Of a stretch of DNA of 13,920 nt, positions 1 to 6,970 are shown one piece after another. The notes beneath the pieces are model-generated. The model was not told where the DNA came from and did not search any database. It saw only the letters and a program-made list of their open reading frames with translations. Source of the DNA: 70-18 sp041691815 (GTDB taxonomy: Bacteria > Pseudomonadota > Alphaproteobacteria > Acetobacterales > Acetobacteraceae); NCBI GenBank assembly GCA_041691815.1, contig JBEPTZ010000119.1:1-13920 (forward strand), read 5' to 3'. How positions within the stretch are numbered: position 1 is the first letter of the stretch; each line of letters starts with the position of its first letter. A program made the position numbers and the translations under genes.

Positions 1-845
1 CCCAGATCGAGTCCGACGACGCGCTGGACCCCGAGTTTCGCGCCGCCGCCGGCCCGGAGATCGAGCAGTTCAAGCGTGAGATCATCCAGCGCGACGGCGC
101 CCAGGCCGCCGAGAAGCTGACCGACCAGGACCTGCTGCGTGAGGTGATGAACACCGTCGGCCGCCCCGGCCGCCTCGGCGACTCCATCCGCTGCGTCGTC
201 TCCGTCTCCATGCTCACCGAGGGCTGGGACGCCAACACCGTCACCCACGTGCTCGGCGTGCGCGCCTTCGGCACCCAGCTCCTCTGCGAGCAGGTGGTCG
301 GCCGCGCCCTGCGCCGGCAATCCTACGACCTCAACGAGGAAAACCTGTTCAACCCGGAATACGCCGACATCCTCGGCATCCCGTTCGATTTCACTGCCAA
401 GCCGGTGGTGGTCAAGCCGGCGCCGCCGCGCGAGACCATCAACGTCCGCGCCCTGCCGGAGCGTGCCGCACTGGAACTCACCTTCCCCCGCGTCGCCGGC
501 TACCGGGTGGAACTGCCGAACGACCGCGTCACCGCCAGCTTCGGCCCGGACCACGTGCTGCACCTCACCCCCGAACTGGTCGGCCCCTGCACCGTGCTGC
601 TGGAAGGCATCGTCGGCGAGGGCGTCACGCTGGACGTGAAGCACCTCGGCGCCACCCGCCCAAGCGCCGTCAGCTACCAACTCGCCAAGCACCCGCTCTA
701 CAAGCATTTCCGTGACCCCGGCGAGGAGCCTTGGATCATCATGCGGATTTTGATCGCGAGCGCCTCCAATGCGAACGGCTTGGTGATGATCTCCATGCCT
801 GGAGCGAGGAAATCTCCGCGAACGCTCATCGCGTGTTCCGCATAG
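1..845 (+). pseudogene. Type III restriction (Res)/DEAH helicase-like gene, 3' part, truncated at its C-terminus
   Basis: The frame is open from base 3, so the true start lies left of the window. The visible protein carries the second RecA-like half of a superfamily 2 helicase. Motif V is seen as LTEGWDANTVTHVLG (about 210-255) and motif VI as QVVGRALRR (about 291-317). It most resembles type III restriction enzyme Res subunits and related DEAD/DEAH defence helicases, which translocate on or unwind DNA using ATP. After motif VI comes a proline-rich link and a beta-rich region of the kind these proteins have. Recognisable sequence stops at FRDPGEEPW (ends 734). The last 37 codons, to the TAG at 843-845, are antisense to the receiver domain of the convergent hybrid kinase and look like a meaningless tail. 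The C-terminal domain expected in the family is missing. It is therefore probably inactive, although an expressed truncated protein cannot be excluded. The family is a recognition from motifs, and the truncation is an inference. Confidence 0.75.
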
Positions 846-3049
846 CCGGTCACAAACAGCACCTTCAAGTCTGGCCTGTATTGGCGGCCGAGATCGGCCA
901 ATTGGCGCCCATTGAGACCTGGCAGCCCGACGTCAGAAATCATCATGTCAATCTGCGCGTCCGACGCAAGAATGGACAACCCCGAATCGCTATCCTCCGC
1001 CTCCAGACAAGTGTACCCGAGTTCCACCAACACCTCCGCGATCAGCAGACGGACCGCCGGATCGTCCTCCACCAATAGAACCGTCTCGCCGGCCCCTTCA
1101 GGTGCCTGCTCGACAGGGCGTGCTGCAGTGGCTGGTGGTGCGCCGTGATAGCGGGGCAGATACAGCCTTACCCTGGTGCCGTGGTGTATCCGACTGTCAA
1201 TCCATAAAAATCCTTCGGACTGCTTGACAAAACCATAAATCATCGAGAGCCCCAGGCCAGTTCCTTCCCCCGTCGGCTTGGTCGTGAAGAATGGTTCAAA
1301 CACTTTCGCCTGCGTTTCCGCGGACATACCGACGCCAGTATCGGCGACGCTTATCAGAACATAGTCACCGGCGGGCATGCCATTCAGCCCGAGAGCTGGC
1401 GCATCCGTTAAGGCAACGTTCGTCGTTTCGACCGTAAGACGCCCACCATCCGGCATTGCATCGCGCGCATTTATAGCAAGATTGAGCACTGCATTTTCCA
1501 GTTGATGCGCGTCAGTGTGCACTGGCCAAACGTCTTCTTCGCAGGCTATCTCGAGGTGAATCTGCTCGCCAACACAACGGCGCAGCAGTTCGTTCATATC
1601 TACCAGCAGCCGGTTGACATCGACCGGACGCGCGTCGAGCGGCTGGCGGCGGGCGAAGGCCAGTAAGCGATGGGTCAAAGCTGCAGCCCGTTCGGCCGAT
1701 GTTATCGCCGCGTCGATAAAGCGATCGAGATCGCTGTAGCGTTGCGCAGTAATCCGGCGCTTGATGATGCTCATCGCGCCAATGATTCCGGTAAGCATAT
1801 TGTTAAAATCATGCGCAATTCCACCGGTCAGCTGCCCGATGGCATCCATCTTCTGGGATTGCTGCAGCGCCTCTTCTGCATGCTTAAGCGCTGCTTCTGC
1901 GGCCCGTTCATTCTCAACGTCGCGACCAACCGCCTGCAACAACCCATCCGCTGCAACTGCGCTCCACGCGATCCATCGGCTGACGCCTTCCGGGTTGCGC
2001 AGGCGCACCTCGAACCGGCACGGAGTGGAAACCTCTGCCAATCGCCGCAGGGCCGCTGACAGGGTATCGTGATCTTCCGGAACCACAAGCTCGCCGAGTC
2101 GTTTCCCCTTCAGCGTCGCCGCGTCCCACTGCAGCAGCGTATTCCAGGCCGGATTGGTCGCAGTGATCTGGCCGTCGAGGCGTGCCACCAGCATCACGTC
2201 TGATGAGAGGCGCCACATCCGGTCACGCTCTGCAGTACGTTCGGCCACACGCATCTCGAGCGTCTGATTGAGACTTTGCAACGCATCTGCGGCGGCCCGT
2301 CGCTCGTTGACATTGCGCAGGATGGCGGTGACAAAAACCCGCGTCTCCGCGCGCCACTGTGATGCGGCCACCTCCAGATGGGTCGACGAGCCGTCGGAGC
2401 GCCGACCCACAAGCTCAAGCGATTGAATCGAAGCCTGGTCGCCCAATAGCGTGGCTCCGGCTTCGTTCCACACCTGCTGATCGGGCAGCAGCAAGGTGAT
2501 TGGTTGGCCGATCAGGTCGCTGACCTCATAGCCGAATTCCCGTGCGGTTGCCGGGTTCGCCATCTGGATGATGCCTGTGATGTCCAGTGTGATGATGGCA
2601 TCCGGCGCGCTATCGACCACCGCATCGTACCGTGCGTTCTGGCGTTCACGTAGTACCCTGTCGCGTTCAGTGGCGACCGTGACGTCGTTGATCTGGATGA
2701 GACAAGATGACGAGAGGCCTGGCACCGCACGCACGATTACGGTGTGAAGCAGCGCGCGCCCGGCGTATGTGCGCAATGGAAACACCTGCCTGTGCAGCAG
2801 GTGAGTGAGAATGCTCGACGTTCCGGATTGCGTCGCCCCTGCGATGGCCTCGCTCAGGCGGCTGTTGAGTGGCGCCGCGAAAACCTGCTCCAGCGTCTCC
2901 CCCAGACTATCGGCCGCCCCGATGCCGCTGGCATCCTGCATCCACCTGTTCCAGCCGCGCACCCGGCTGTTCGCGTCGAGAACGACCAGCCCGCAGTCGA
3001 CCGAATCAAACAGCTCTTCCAGGGTCGTGAACGGCAGATTCCATGCCAC
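698..3049 (-). CDS. PAS-PAS-PAS hybrid sensor histidine kinase with C-terminal receiver
   Basis: The protein has 783 residues, with no signal peptide or membrane segment visible, so it is probably cytoplasmic. Domains in order: PAS at about 10-120, PAS at about 138-250 (YDAVVDSAPDAIITLD), a coiled coil at 250-280, PAS at about 280-385, a second coiled coil, then HisKA with His413 in GGIAHDFNNMLTG. The HATPase follows with N-box Asn523/Asn527, G1 ADTGVGM (569-575) and G2 GTGLGLS. A receiver occupies about 655-770 with acidic pair 661-662, Asp706, Thr734 and Lys757. All catalytic residues are present, so it should autophosphorylate at His413 and pass phosphate to Asp706. The start is GTG at 3049, whose G is the last base of the CheC-like gene's TAG (TAGTG), with GAGG just upstream. 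The final ten residues come from helicase DNA across a breakpoint, but the receiver fold looks nearly complete. Codon third positions look less GC-biased than in cheA or cheB, which may mean a later addition to the operon. The signal is not identifiable. Confidence 0.88.
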   Translation of the reverse strand: MAWNLPFTTLEELFDSVDCGLVVLDANSRVRGWNRWMQDASGIGAADSLGETLEQVFAAPLNSRLSEAIAGATQSGTSSILTHLLHRQVFPLRTYAGRALLHTVIVRAVPGLSSSCLIQINDVTVATERDRVLRERQNARYDAVVDSAPDAIITLDITGIIQMANPATAREFGYEVSDLIGQPITLLLPDQQVWNEAGATLLGDQASIQSLELVGRRSDGSSTHLEVAASQWRAETRVFVTAILRNVNERRAAADALQSLNQTLEMRVAERTAERDRMWRLSSDVMLVARLDGQITATNPAWNTLLQWDAATLKGKRLGELVVPEDHDTLSAALRRLAEVSTPCRFEVRLRNPEGVSRWIAWSAVAADGLLQAVGRDVENERAAEAALKHAEEALQQSQKMDAIGQLTGGIAHDFNNMLTGIIGAMSIIKRRITAQRYSDLDRFIDAAITSAERAAALTHRLLAFARRQPLDARPVDVNRLLVDMNELLRRCVGEQIHLEIACEEDVWPVHTDAHQLENAVLNLAINARDAMPDGGRLTVETTNVALTDAPALGLNGMPAGDYVLISVADTGVGMSAETQAKVFEPFFTTKPTGEGTGLGLSMIYGFVKQSEGFLWIDSRIHHGTRVRLYLPRYHGAPPATAARPVEQAPEGAGETVLLVEDDPAVRLLIAEVLVELGYTCLEAEDSDSGLSILASDAQIDMMISDVGLPGLNGRQLADLGRQYRPDLKVLFVTGYAEHAMSVRGDFLAPGMEIITKPFALEALAIKIRMMIQGSSPGSRKCL
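722..742. other. Recombination breakpoint between helicase gene and che operon
   Basis: On the plus strand, helicase-like protein is recognisable to the Trp codon at 732-734 and not beyond. On the minus strand, the hybrid kinase receiver is recognisable to about residue 773 (Gln codon 733-731). Its last ten residues (GSSPGSRKCL) are read from helicase DNA. Both genes thus lose recognisable sequence at nearly the same base, which is best explained by a deletion or rearrangement joining two unrelated segments. No insertion sequence, target duplication or long repeat is visible at the join, so the mechanism is unknown. Confidence 0.65.
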
Positions 3050-3687
3050 TAAAGTGCCTCATCGGCGGTTTGGGCGATCAGTGTGCCAAGCCGGGCCCGC
3101 AGCGATTCCAATGCCGGCAACTGCATCATCATGGCGATATAGCCGCTTATATCGCGCTGCTTAACGACAAAATTTATATACATGAAGAGTACGGACTCTC
3201 CGCTCCCTGCACTGACCGGCGAGCCGAGCAAGCTTCCCCAGGTCCCGCGCAGCACTTCCGGCAACGACGTTCTCATGGTGCAGTTCAGCATATTGGCCAT
3301 GGTCGCGATGCAACTGTTCAAGATGATATTGCCGGTCTCCGCCAATGCCTCCTGCTCTAATTCGACGATGTCCTGGATCGGAAGGCCGCTTCCCACCACC
3401 GCCCGCACCAGTTCCAGGCTGTTGGTCTCCGGAAAGATCAGCAGCGCCCCGCCGGATAGGTCGCCGTTGAAGCTCTGGTGGATCCCCACCAGTTTTTCAC
3501 CACCGCGGCCAATGACAACGCCTGCTGCAACCTCCTGGGTGATCAGCTTAACCGACGGCACCGACAGAAAGACCTCTTCGCCGATCATGTTACGCAGGCT
3601 GCCGGCCGCCTGGCTGACGCCGACATTCGCAAGTTCGGTCAGCGCATCGAGTTCCAACTCCGAGAGGCAAAAATGCACGCTGGTCAC
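3049..3687 (-). CDS. cheC: CheC-type CheY-phosphate phosphatase
   Basis: The protein has 212 residues and shows two CheC/CheX/FliY-type active-site signatures. The first is Asp14-x3-Glu18-x2-Asn21 followed by 22 residues and Pro44. The second is E-x3-E-x2-N (in EALAETGN) followed by exactly 22 residues and a Pro. These Glu/Asn pairs insert into the receiver active site and speed dephosphorylation in the family, so the likely substrate is a phosphorylated receiver from this operon. Both sites look complete. In the second site the first position is Glu rather than the usual Asp/Ser. The start is GTG at 3687, overlapping the receiver gene's TGA as GTGA, so the two are probably translationally coupled. 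The gene sits immediately after a single-domain receiver and before a hybrid kinase, both plausible substrates. No CheD is visible in the window, whereas classical CheC often works with CheD. CheX or a wider CheC-like class are alternative names. Confidence 0.8.
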   Translation of the reverse strand: MTSVHFCLSELELDALTELANVGVSQAAGSLRNMIGEEVFLSVPSVKLITQEVAAGVVIGRGGEKLVGIHQSFNGDLSGGALLIFPETNSLELVRAVVGSGLPIQDIVELEQEALAETGNIILNSCIATMANMLNCTMRTSLPEVLRGTWGSLLGSPVSAGSGESVLFMYINFVVKQRDISGYIAMMMQLPALESLRARLGTLIAQTADEAL

Positions 3688-4067
3688 GCCGCCGCTGCTT
3701 TCCAGCGCTGCTCGATCCCCGTCAAAAAGGTCTCCAGCGCCGGCATTCCCAGCGGCTTGATCAGAAAAGTGGCGCCGATCGCACGCGCACGGTTGACCAC
3801 TTCAAGCTGGGTGTTCGCCGAAATCAGCGCCAACTCGATCAGCGGACTGTTCTGCTTCAGTTCAGCCGCCAGTTCCAACCCGTCTCGCCCGGGCATATTC
3901 AAGTCGAGCAGTGCGAGATCGAACTGTTGATGGTCGGCCAGCGCGACCGCTTCATCGGCATTCGCCGCCTCACGGTAGAGCCAGGTCGGTTGCAACGTTT
4001 GCAATGCCTTGGCGGTCATCATCCGTGCCAATTTGCTGTCATCGACGATTAGCACCTTGTATGTCAT
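3684..4067 (-). CDS. Single-domain response regulator (CheY-like), second copy
   Basis: This is a stand-alone receiver of about 127 residues with no output domain. Counted from the upstream ATG at 4076 (130 residues), the phosphorylation machinery is the acidic pair Asp12/Asp13, acceptor Asp58 in LLDLNMPGRDG, Ser86 in LISAN, and Lys107-Pro108. The start at 4067 is preferred because AAGGA lies nine bases upstream of it. The 4076 ATG directly abuts that AAGGA and leaves no room for a ribosome. The gene follows the operon's only sizeable gap and is coupled by GTGA to the CheC-like phosphatase, so the phosphatase probably acts on this protein. It may be phosphorylated by CheA, by the hybrid kinase, or by both. 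It could be an output regulator or a phosphate sink, and sequence alone does not decide. Confidence 0.85.
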   Translation of the reverse strand: MTYKVLIVDDSKLARMMTAKALQTLQPTWLYREAANADEAVALADHQQFDLALLDLNMPGRDGLELAAELKQNSPLIELALISANTQLEVVNRARAIGATFLIKPLGMPALETFLTGIEQRWKAAAA

Positions 4068-4076
4068 CGGGGCCAT

Positions 4077-4081
4077 TCCTT
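4077..4081 (-). promoter_or_regulatory. Ribosome binding site deciding the start of the second receiver
   Basis: The minus strand reads AAGGA here. It is nine bases from the ATG at 4067 and zero bases from the ATG at 4076, which favours 4067 as the start. It is one of the clearer Shine-Dalgarno sequences in the operon and lies at the only junction without close coupling. Confidence 0.55.
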
Positions 4082-4155
4082 ATGGCAAGAGGCATCGCCG
4101 CGGTGCAGGCGAATACAGTAATCTTTGGCACAAAAAACCTCGGGACGGAAGGGCG
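4082..4155. other. Only sizeable gap within the che operon
   Basis: This non-coding stretch lies between the STAS-like gene's TAG and the ribosome binding site of the second receiver. It holds a minus-strand T6 run near the middle and is AT-richer than its surroundings. I see no hairpin in front of the T-run strong enough to call a terminator, and no convincing -35/-10 pair. It may carry a weak internal promoter or processing site for the receiver-CheC-kinase part, but nothing specific can be supported. Confidence 0.4.
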
Positions 4156-4404
4156 CTAACCCGGCAAGCAGCCAACCAACGCTGCCACATGAACGCGCAG
4201 GAAACGGCCCGCCGGCGGTCCCAGCAGCGGCGGACGCAGCGCCAGCAGCACCTGGATCACCGCCGAATGGGCGTGTCGGCAGCCACGCCAGTCAACGGTC
4301 GCTGCCGGGGAGTGCGACAGCAGACGCAGCAACGCATCGGCGTCCTCCACCGGGCAGGTTTCGCCCAGCACGATTGTCCCTTCCGGCGCCCTCTGTACGC
4401 TCAT
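4156..4404 (-). CDS. Small STAS-like domain protein
   Basis: The protein has 82 residues, shorter than the roughly 100 usual for a STAS domain. Its core, TVDWRGCRHAHSAVIQVLL (residues 37-54), resembles the STAS pattern of a beta strand, a loop with D-S-x-G, then a helix. Ser47 stands at the position that is phosphorylated in anti-sigma-factor antagonists. The preceding Asp is His46 and the following Gly is Val49, so the match is degenerate. STAS proteins work by reversible binding to partner kinases, sigma-factor antagonists or enzymes. Here the partner may be CheA or an off-operon protein. The ATG at 4404 overlaps the cheA stop as ATGA, so production is tied to CheA. Such small STAS proteins do occur near some cheA genes. 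Identification is moderate because the fold is inferred from one motif and length. Confidence 0.6.
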   Translation of the reverse strand: MSVQRAPEGTIVLGETCPVEDADALLRLLSHSPAATVDWRGCRHAHSAVIQVLLALRPPLLGPPAGRFLRVHVAALVGCLPG

Positions 4405-6584
4405 CGCAGCAACTCCGGCAGATCCAGCACGATCAGCACGCGCCCATCGCCCAGCAAGGTGGTTCCAGCGATGCCGCGCACCCCGGCGAGGAGGCCACCC
4501 ACCGGCTGCAGCATGACGTTCAGCTGTTCGTGGAACGCATCCACCTCAAATGCCGCCGGCTCGCCGTCCAGCGCGGTAACCACCAATGTGGCGGATGCCG
4601 CCGGCTCGCCCCTGGCGACATCCGGGGTCAGGCCCAGCGCCTCGATCAGGTTGATGAGCGGTACCGTTCGGCCCCGGAGCACGAATGCCTCGGTGGCGCC
4701 AATCCGCTGAATATGCTGGCGGGGCAGTTGCAGGGTTTCGGTCACCGCATCGAACGGCACTCCGAACATCTGGCCGGCGGTTTCCAACGTGATAACCCTG
4801 GTCATCACCACACTGAAGGGCAGCGTGAAGCGGACCGTAACCCCCTCGCCAGGCCGGCTGTCGATCGCCACCCGTCCGCCAAGCTGCTCAATGGCGGTGC
4901 GGACAGCATTCATTCCGACGCCACGGCCGGAGACCTCGGTCACCTCTGTGGCGGTGGACAAGCCGGCAGTGAAGATCAGGTCGGCCGCGGCCTGATCGGA
5001 AAGGGCGGTGACCGCCTCCGAGCTCAGCGCACCCTGCGCCTCGGCGCGGCGACGAATGGCCGGGATATCAAGCCCGGCGCCGTCATCGCTCACCTCGACG
5101 ATCACGTTCTGGCCCTCGCGGCGGCTATGCAGCCCGACCCGGGCGACCGCGGGTTTGCCGGCCGCAACCCGACCCGCCACGGCTTCGATCCCATGATCAA
5201 GCGTGTTGCGCAGCACATGCAGCAACGGCTCGAACAGCGCTTCAACCACGGTCTTGTCGGCTTCGGTCGCTTCGCCGCTGATCTCCAGGCGAACCTGCTT
5301 GCCCAGCCGCGTCGCCAGATCACGCACCAACGGTGGAAACCGGCGAAAACTATGGCGCATCGGCAGCACGCGAATTTCCAGGACAGATCGCTGCAACTGC
5401 GTTGTCAGGCGATCGAGCAGCAGCTGTTCGCGGCTCAGCGACGCCGCGACCGTGGCCGGGTCGTGCCCCGCCCGGGCAAGCAGGGCGACGTGGCCAAGCG
5501 CGTTCTTCACCACCGTCAACTCGCCCACCACCCTGACGATCGCATCAATCCGATTGGCATCGACCCGCAGCGTGCCGGCGGCCGTCGGCCGGCGCGGGGC
5601 CGCATCGGGCTGCGCCACCGGCTGCGACGGCGGCTGCAGCAGATGCTGTAAGGCCGCCAACAACGGGGTCGCGTCGAGGGTTTCGGTGGCGTCGGCCAAC
5701 GCCGCAGCCACGACGCGCGCCTGCGACACTTGCCCGCTATGGCGCAGCACATTACCGGCAACCCGCCCAGCGGCGGCCAACCGGACGCCTAAATCCTCGC
5801 CAGTGGCGTGTTGCAACATCGTCACCTGTGCCCGCAACACCGCAATCGCCTGTTCGGCGAGCGACGAGTTCGCGGCGGGCGCTATCGGAGCGAGCGCAAC
5901 CTCGCCGCGCACGCCGCTGAAATGTGCCGCCGCCTGCTCCGGTGTGGCATCCGCCAGAGCCCGGATCACGATGTTGCAGGCGAACGGATCATAGCTGTCC
6001 AGCGGTGCCCAAGGGCGAACCGGCAGGACCTCCAACGCACGCAGCCCAGGCATTGCCGCGAGCAGCGCCAGCGGGTCGTCGCCGTGAAAAAAGCAATCCG
6101 CCGATGGCACGTAGCGTATCGCCAGGCTGGCCGATCCGGCGTCCGGGTGTGCTTCGCATAGCCGATCGACCCAGTCGGCGTTTTCGGTTGCCCGAGGCGG
6201 GTCTGCCGCTGGGCCGAGCAGGCGGGTGATCAGCCGATCGGCCATGGCGTCCGCGCCGGCCGGAACCGCATCCGCGGCAGCCATCTCGACCAGCCATTGG
6301 GTCACCTGTTCCAGGCAGGCAAGGCAGCCGCCGATCAGCGCGGCACTGCCCTCCGTGCCGCCGTTACGCACCGCTGTCAGCAACTCCTCGGCTGCGTGCA
6401 TCGCGCGGCTCATCGCGGTAAAATCGACGATGCCGGCGGAGCCCTTGAGCGTGTGAAACGCACGAAATACCCGCTCCAGACATTCGCGATCGCCGGGTGC
6501 CTGCTCCAGCAGCAGCAGGTCGTCGGTGGCCTGCTCGGTCAATTCCCGCACCTCGATCTGGAACTGTTCGAGGAATTCGTTCAT
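4401..6584 (-). CDS. cheA: CheA chemotaxis histidine kinase
   Basis: This is the central kinase of the cluster, with 727 residues from the ATG at 6584. That start overlaps the upstream receiver's TGA as ATGA, and an in-frame ATG at 6617 would lie deep inside that gene. Domains: P1 Hpt at 1-100 with phospho-acceptor His44 in RAFHTLKGSAG; a middle domain at about 145-230 containing FHGDDPLALL, as in many alphaproteobacterial CheAs; a helical stretch at about 240-320; the P3 dimerisation helices at about 338-409; the P4 ATP-binding domain at about 414-589 with N-box LLHVLRNTLDHGIE (Asn460), G1 SDDGAGLD and G2 SGRGVGMNAV; and the P5 CheW-like domain at about 594-727. All motifs needed for trans-phosphorylation of His44 are present. 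P5 should bind the CheW and the receptor tips. Likely phosphate targets are CheB and the two single-domain receivers. The gene is complete, and its base composition matches its neighbours. Confidence 0.95.
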   Translation of the reverse strand: MNEFLEQFQIEVRELTEQATDDLLLLEQAPGDRECLERVFRAFHTLKGSAGIVDFTAMSRAMHAAEELLTAVRNGGTEGSAALIGGCLACLEQVTQWLVEMAAADAVPAGADAMADRLITRLLGPAADPPRATENADWVDRLCEAHPDAGSASLAIRYVPSADCFFHGDDPLALLAAMPGLRALEVLPVRPWAPLDSYDPFACNIVIRALADATPEQAAAHFSGVRGEVALAPIAPAANSSLAEQAIAVLRAQVTMLQHATGEDLGVRLAAAGRVAGNVLRHSGQVSQARVVAAALADATETLDATPLLAALQHLLQPPSQPVAQPDAAPRRPTAAGTLRVDANRIDAIVRVVGELTVVKNALGHVALLARAGHDPATVAASLSREQLLLDRLTTQLQRSVLEIRVLPMRHSFRRFPPLVRDLATRLGKQVRLEISGEATEADKTVVEALFEPLLHVLRNTLDHGIEAVAGRVAAGKPAVARVGLHSRREGQNVIVEVSDDGAGLDIPAIRRRAEAQGALSSEAVTALSDQAAADLIFTAGLSTATEVTEVSGRGVGMNAVRTAIEQLGGRVAIDSRPGEGVTVRFTLPFSVVMTRVITLETAGQMFGVPFDAVTETLQLPRQHIQRIGATEAFVLRGRTVPLINLIEALGLTPDVARGEPAASATLVVTALDGEPAAFEVDAFHEQLNVMLQPVGGLLAGVRGIAGTTLLGDGRVLIVLDLPELLR

Positions 6585-6970
6585 GTTGGCCGGCCGGTCA
6601 GCATCTGCGCATAGCAAACCAGCTGATCCTGGCTGAGCGGCTTCACCAGATAGAAATTCGCGCCGGCCGCATATGCCGCTGCCAGGTCCTCCGGTGCGCC
6701 GGCGGTGCTGGTCACCAGCGCTGGAACCGAGGCGATCGCCGGGTCATGACGTCGCAATGCCTTCAGGCAGGTAATACCGTCCATTTTAGGCATGTTCACG
6801 TCGATGATCAGCAGGTCGACCGGCGCTGCCAACAACCGCTCCAGCGCCTCCAACCCGTTCCTCGCCTCGCTGACCTCAAAGCCGGCGCGTTGCAGCGCTT
6901 CGCGATAATAGAGCCGCACCAGCCCGGCATCGTCGACAACCAGCACTCGGTTGGCCGGGGCCTCAGACAT
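6581..6970 (-). CDS. cheY: Single-domain response regulator (CheY-like), first copy
   Basis: This is a receiver of 129 residues without an output domain. Acidic pair Asp13/Asp14, acceptor Asp57 in IIDVNMPKMDG, Thr87 in LVTST, and Lys110-Pro111 in YLVKPL are all present, so it should accept phosphate. The start chosen is the ATG at 6970 (MSEAPANRVLVVDD), giving an eight-base overlap with the cheR stop. The in-frame ATG at 7012 would add fourteen residues not typical of the family. It lies directly between cheR and cheA and overlaps cheA as ATGA, the usual setting for the CheA-linked CheY. It is the best candidate for direct phosphorylation by CheA. Whether it binds a flagellar switch is not known, since no motility gene is in the window. 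Confidence 0.88.
   Translation of the reverse strand: MSEAPANRVLVVDDAGLVRLYYREALQRAGFEVSEARNGLEALERLLAAPVDLLIIDVNMPKMDGITCLKALRRHDPAIASVPALVTSTAGAPEDLAAAYAAGANFYLVKPLSQDQLVCYAQMLTGRPT

Noticed and set aside
4100..4155. T6 run as a Rho-independent terminator after the STAS-like gene
   Set aside because: No stable GC hairpin precedes the T-run on the minus strand, and the downstream genes belong functionally with the operon.
4125..5651. 508-codon plus-strand open frame opposite cheA
   Set aside because: It is antisense to the complete, motif-rich cheA and STAS genes, its protein is Arg/His/Gln/Pro-rich with no domain, and long antisense open frames are expected in GC-rich DNA.
6585..6617. Longer CheA start at the ATG at 6617
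   Set aside because: It would lie 37 bases inside the upstream receiver gene. The ATG at 6584 gives the ATGA overlap seen elsewhere in the operon and begins exactly at the Hpt domain.
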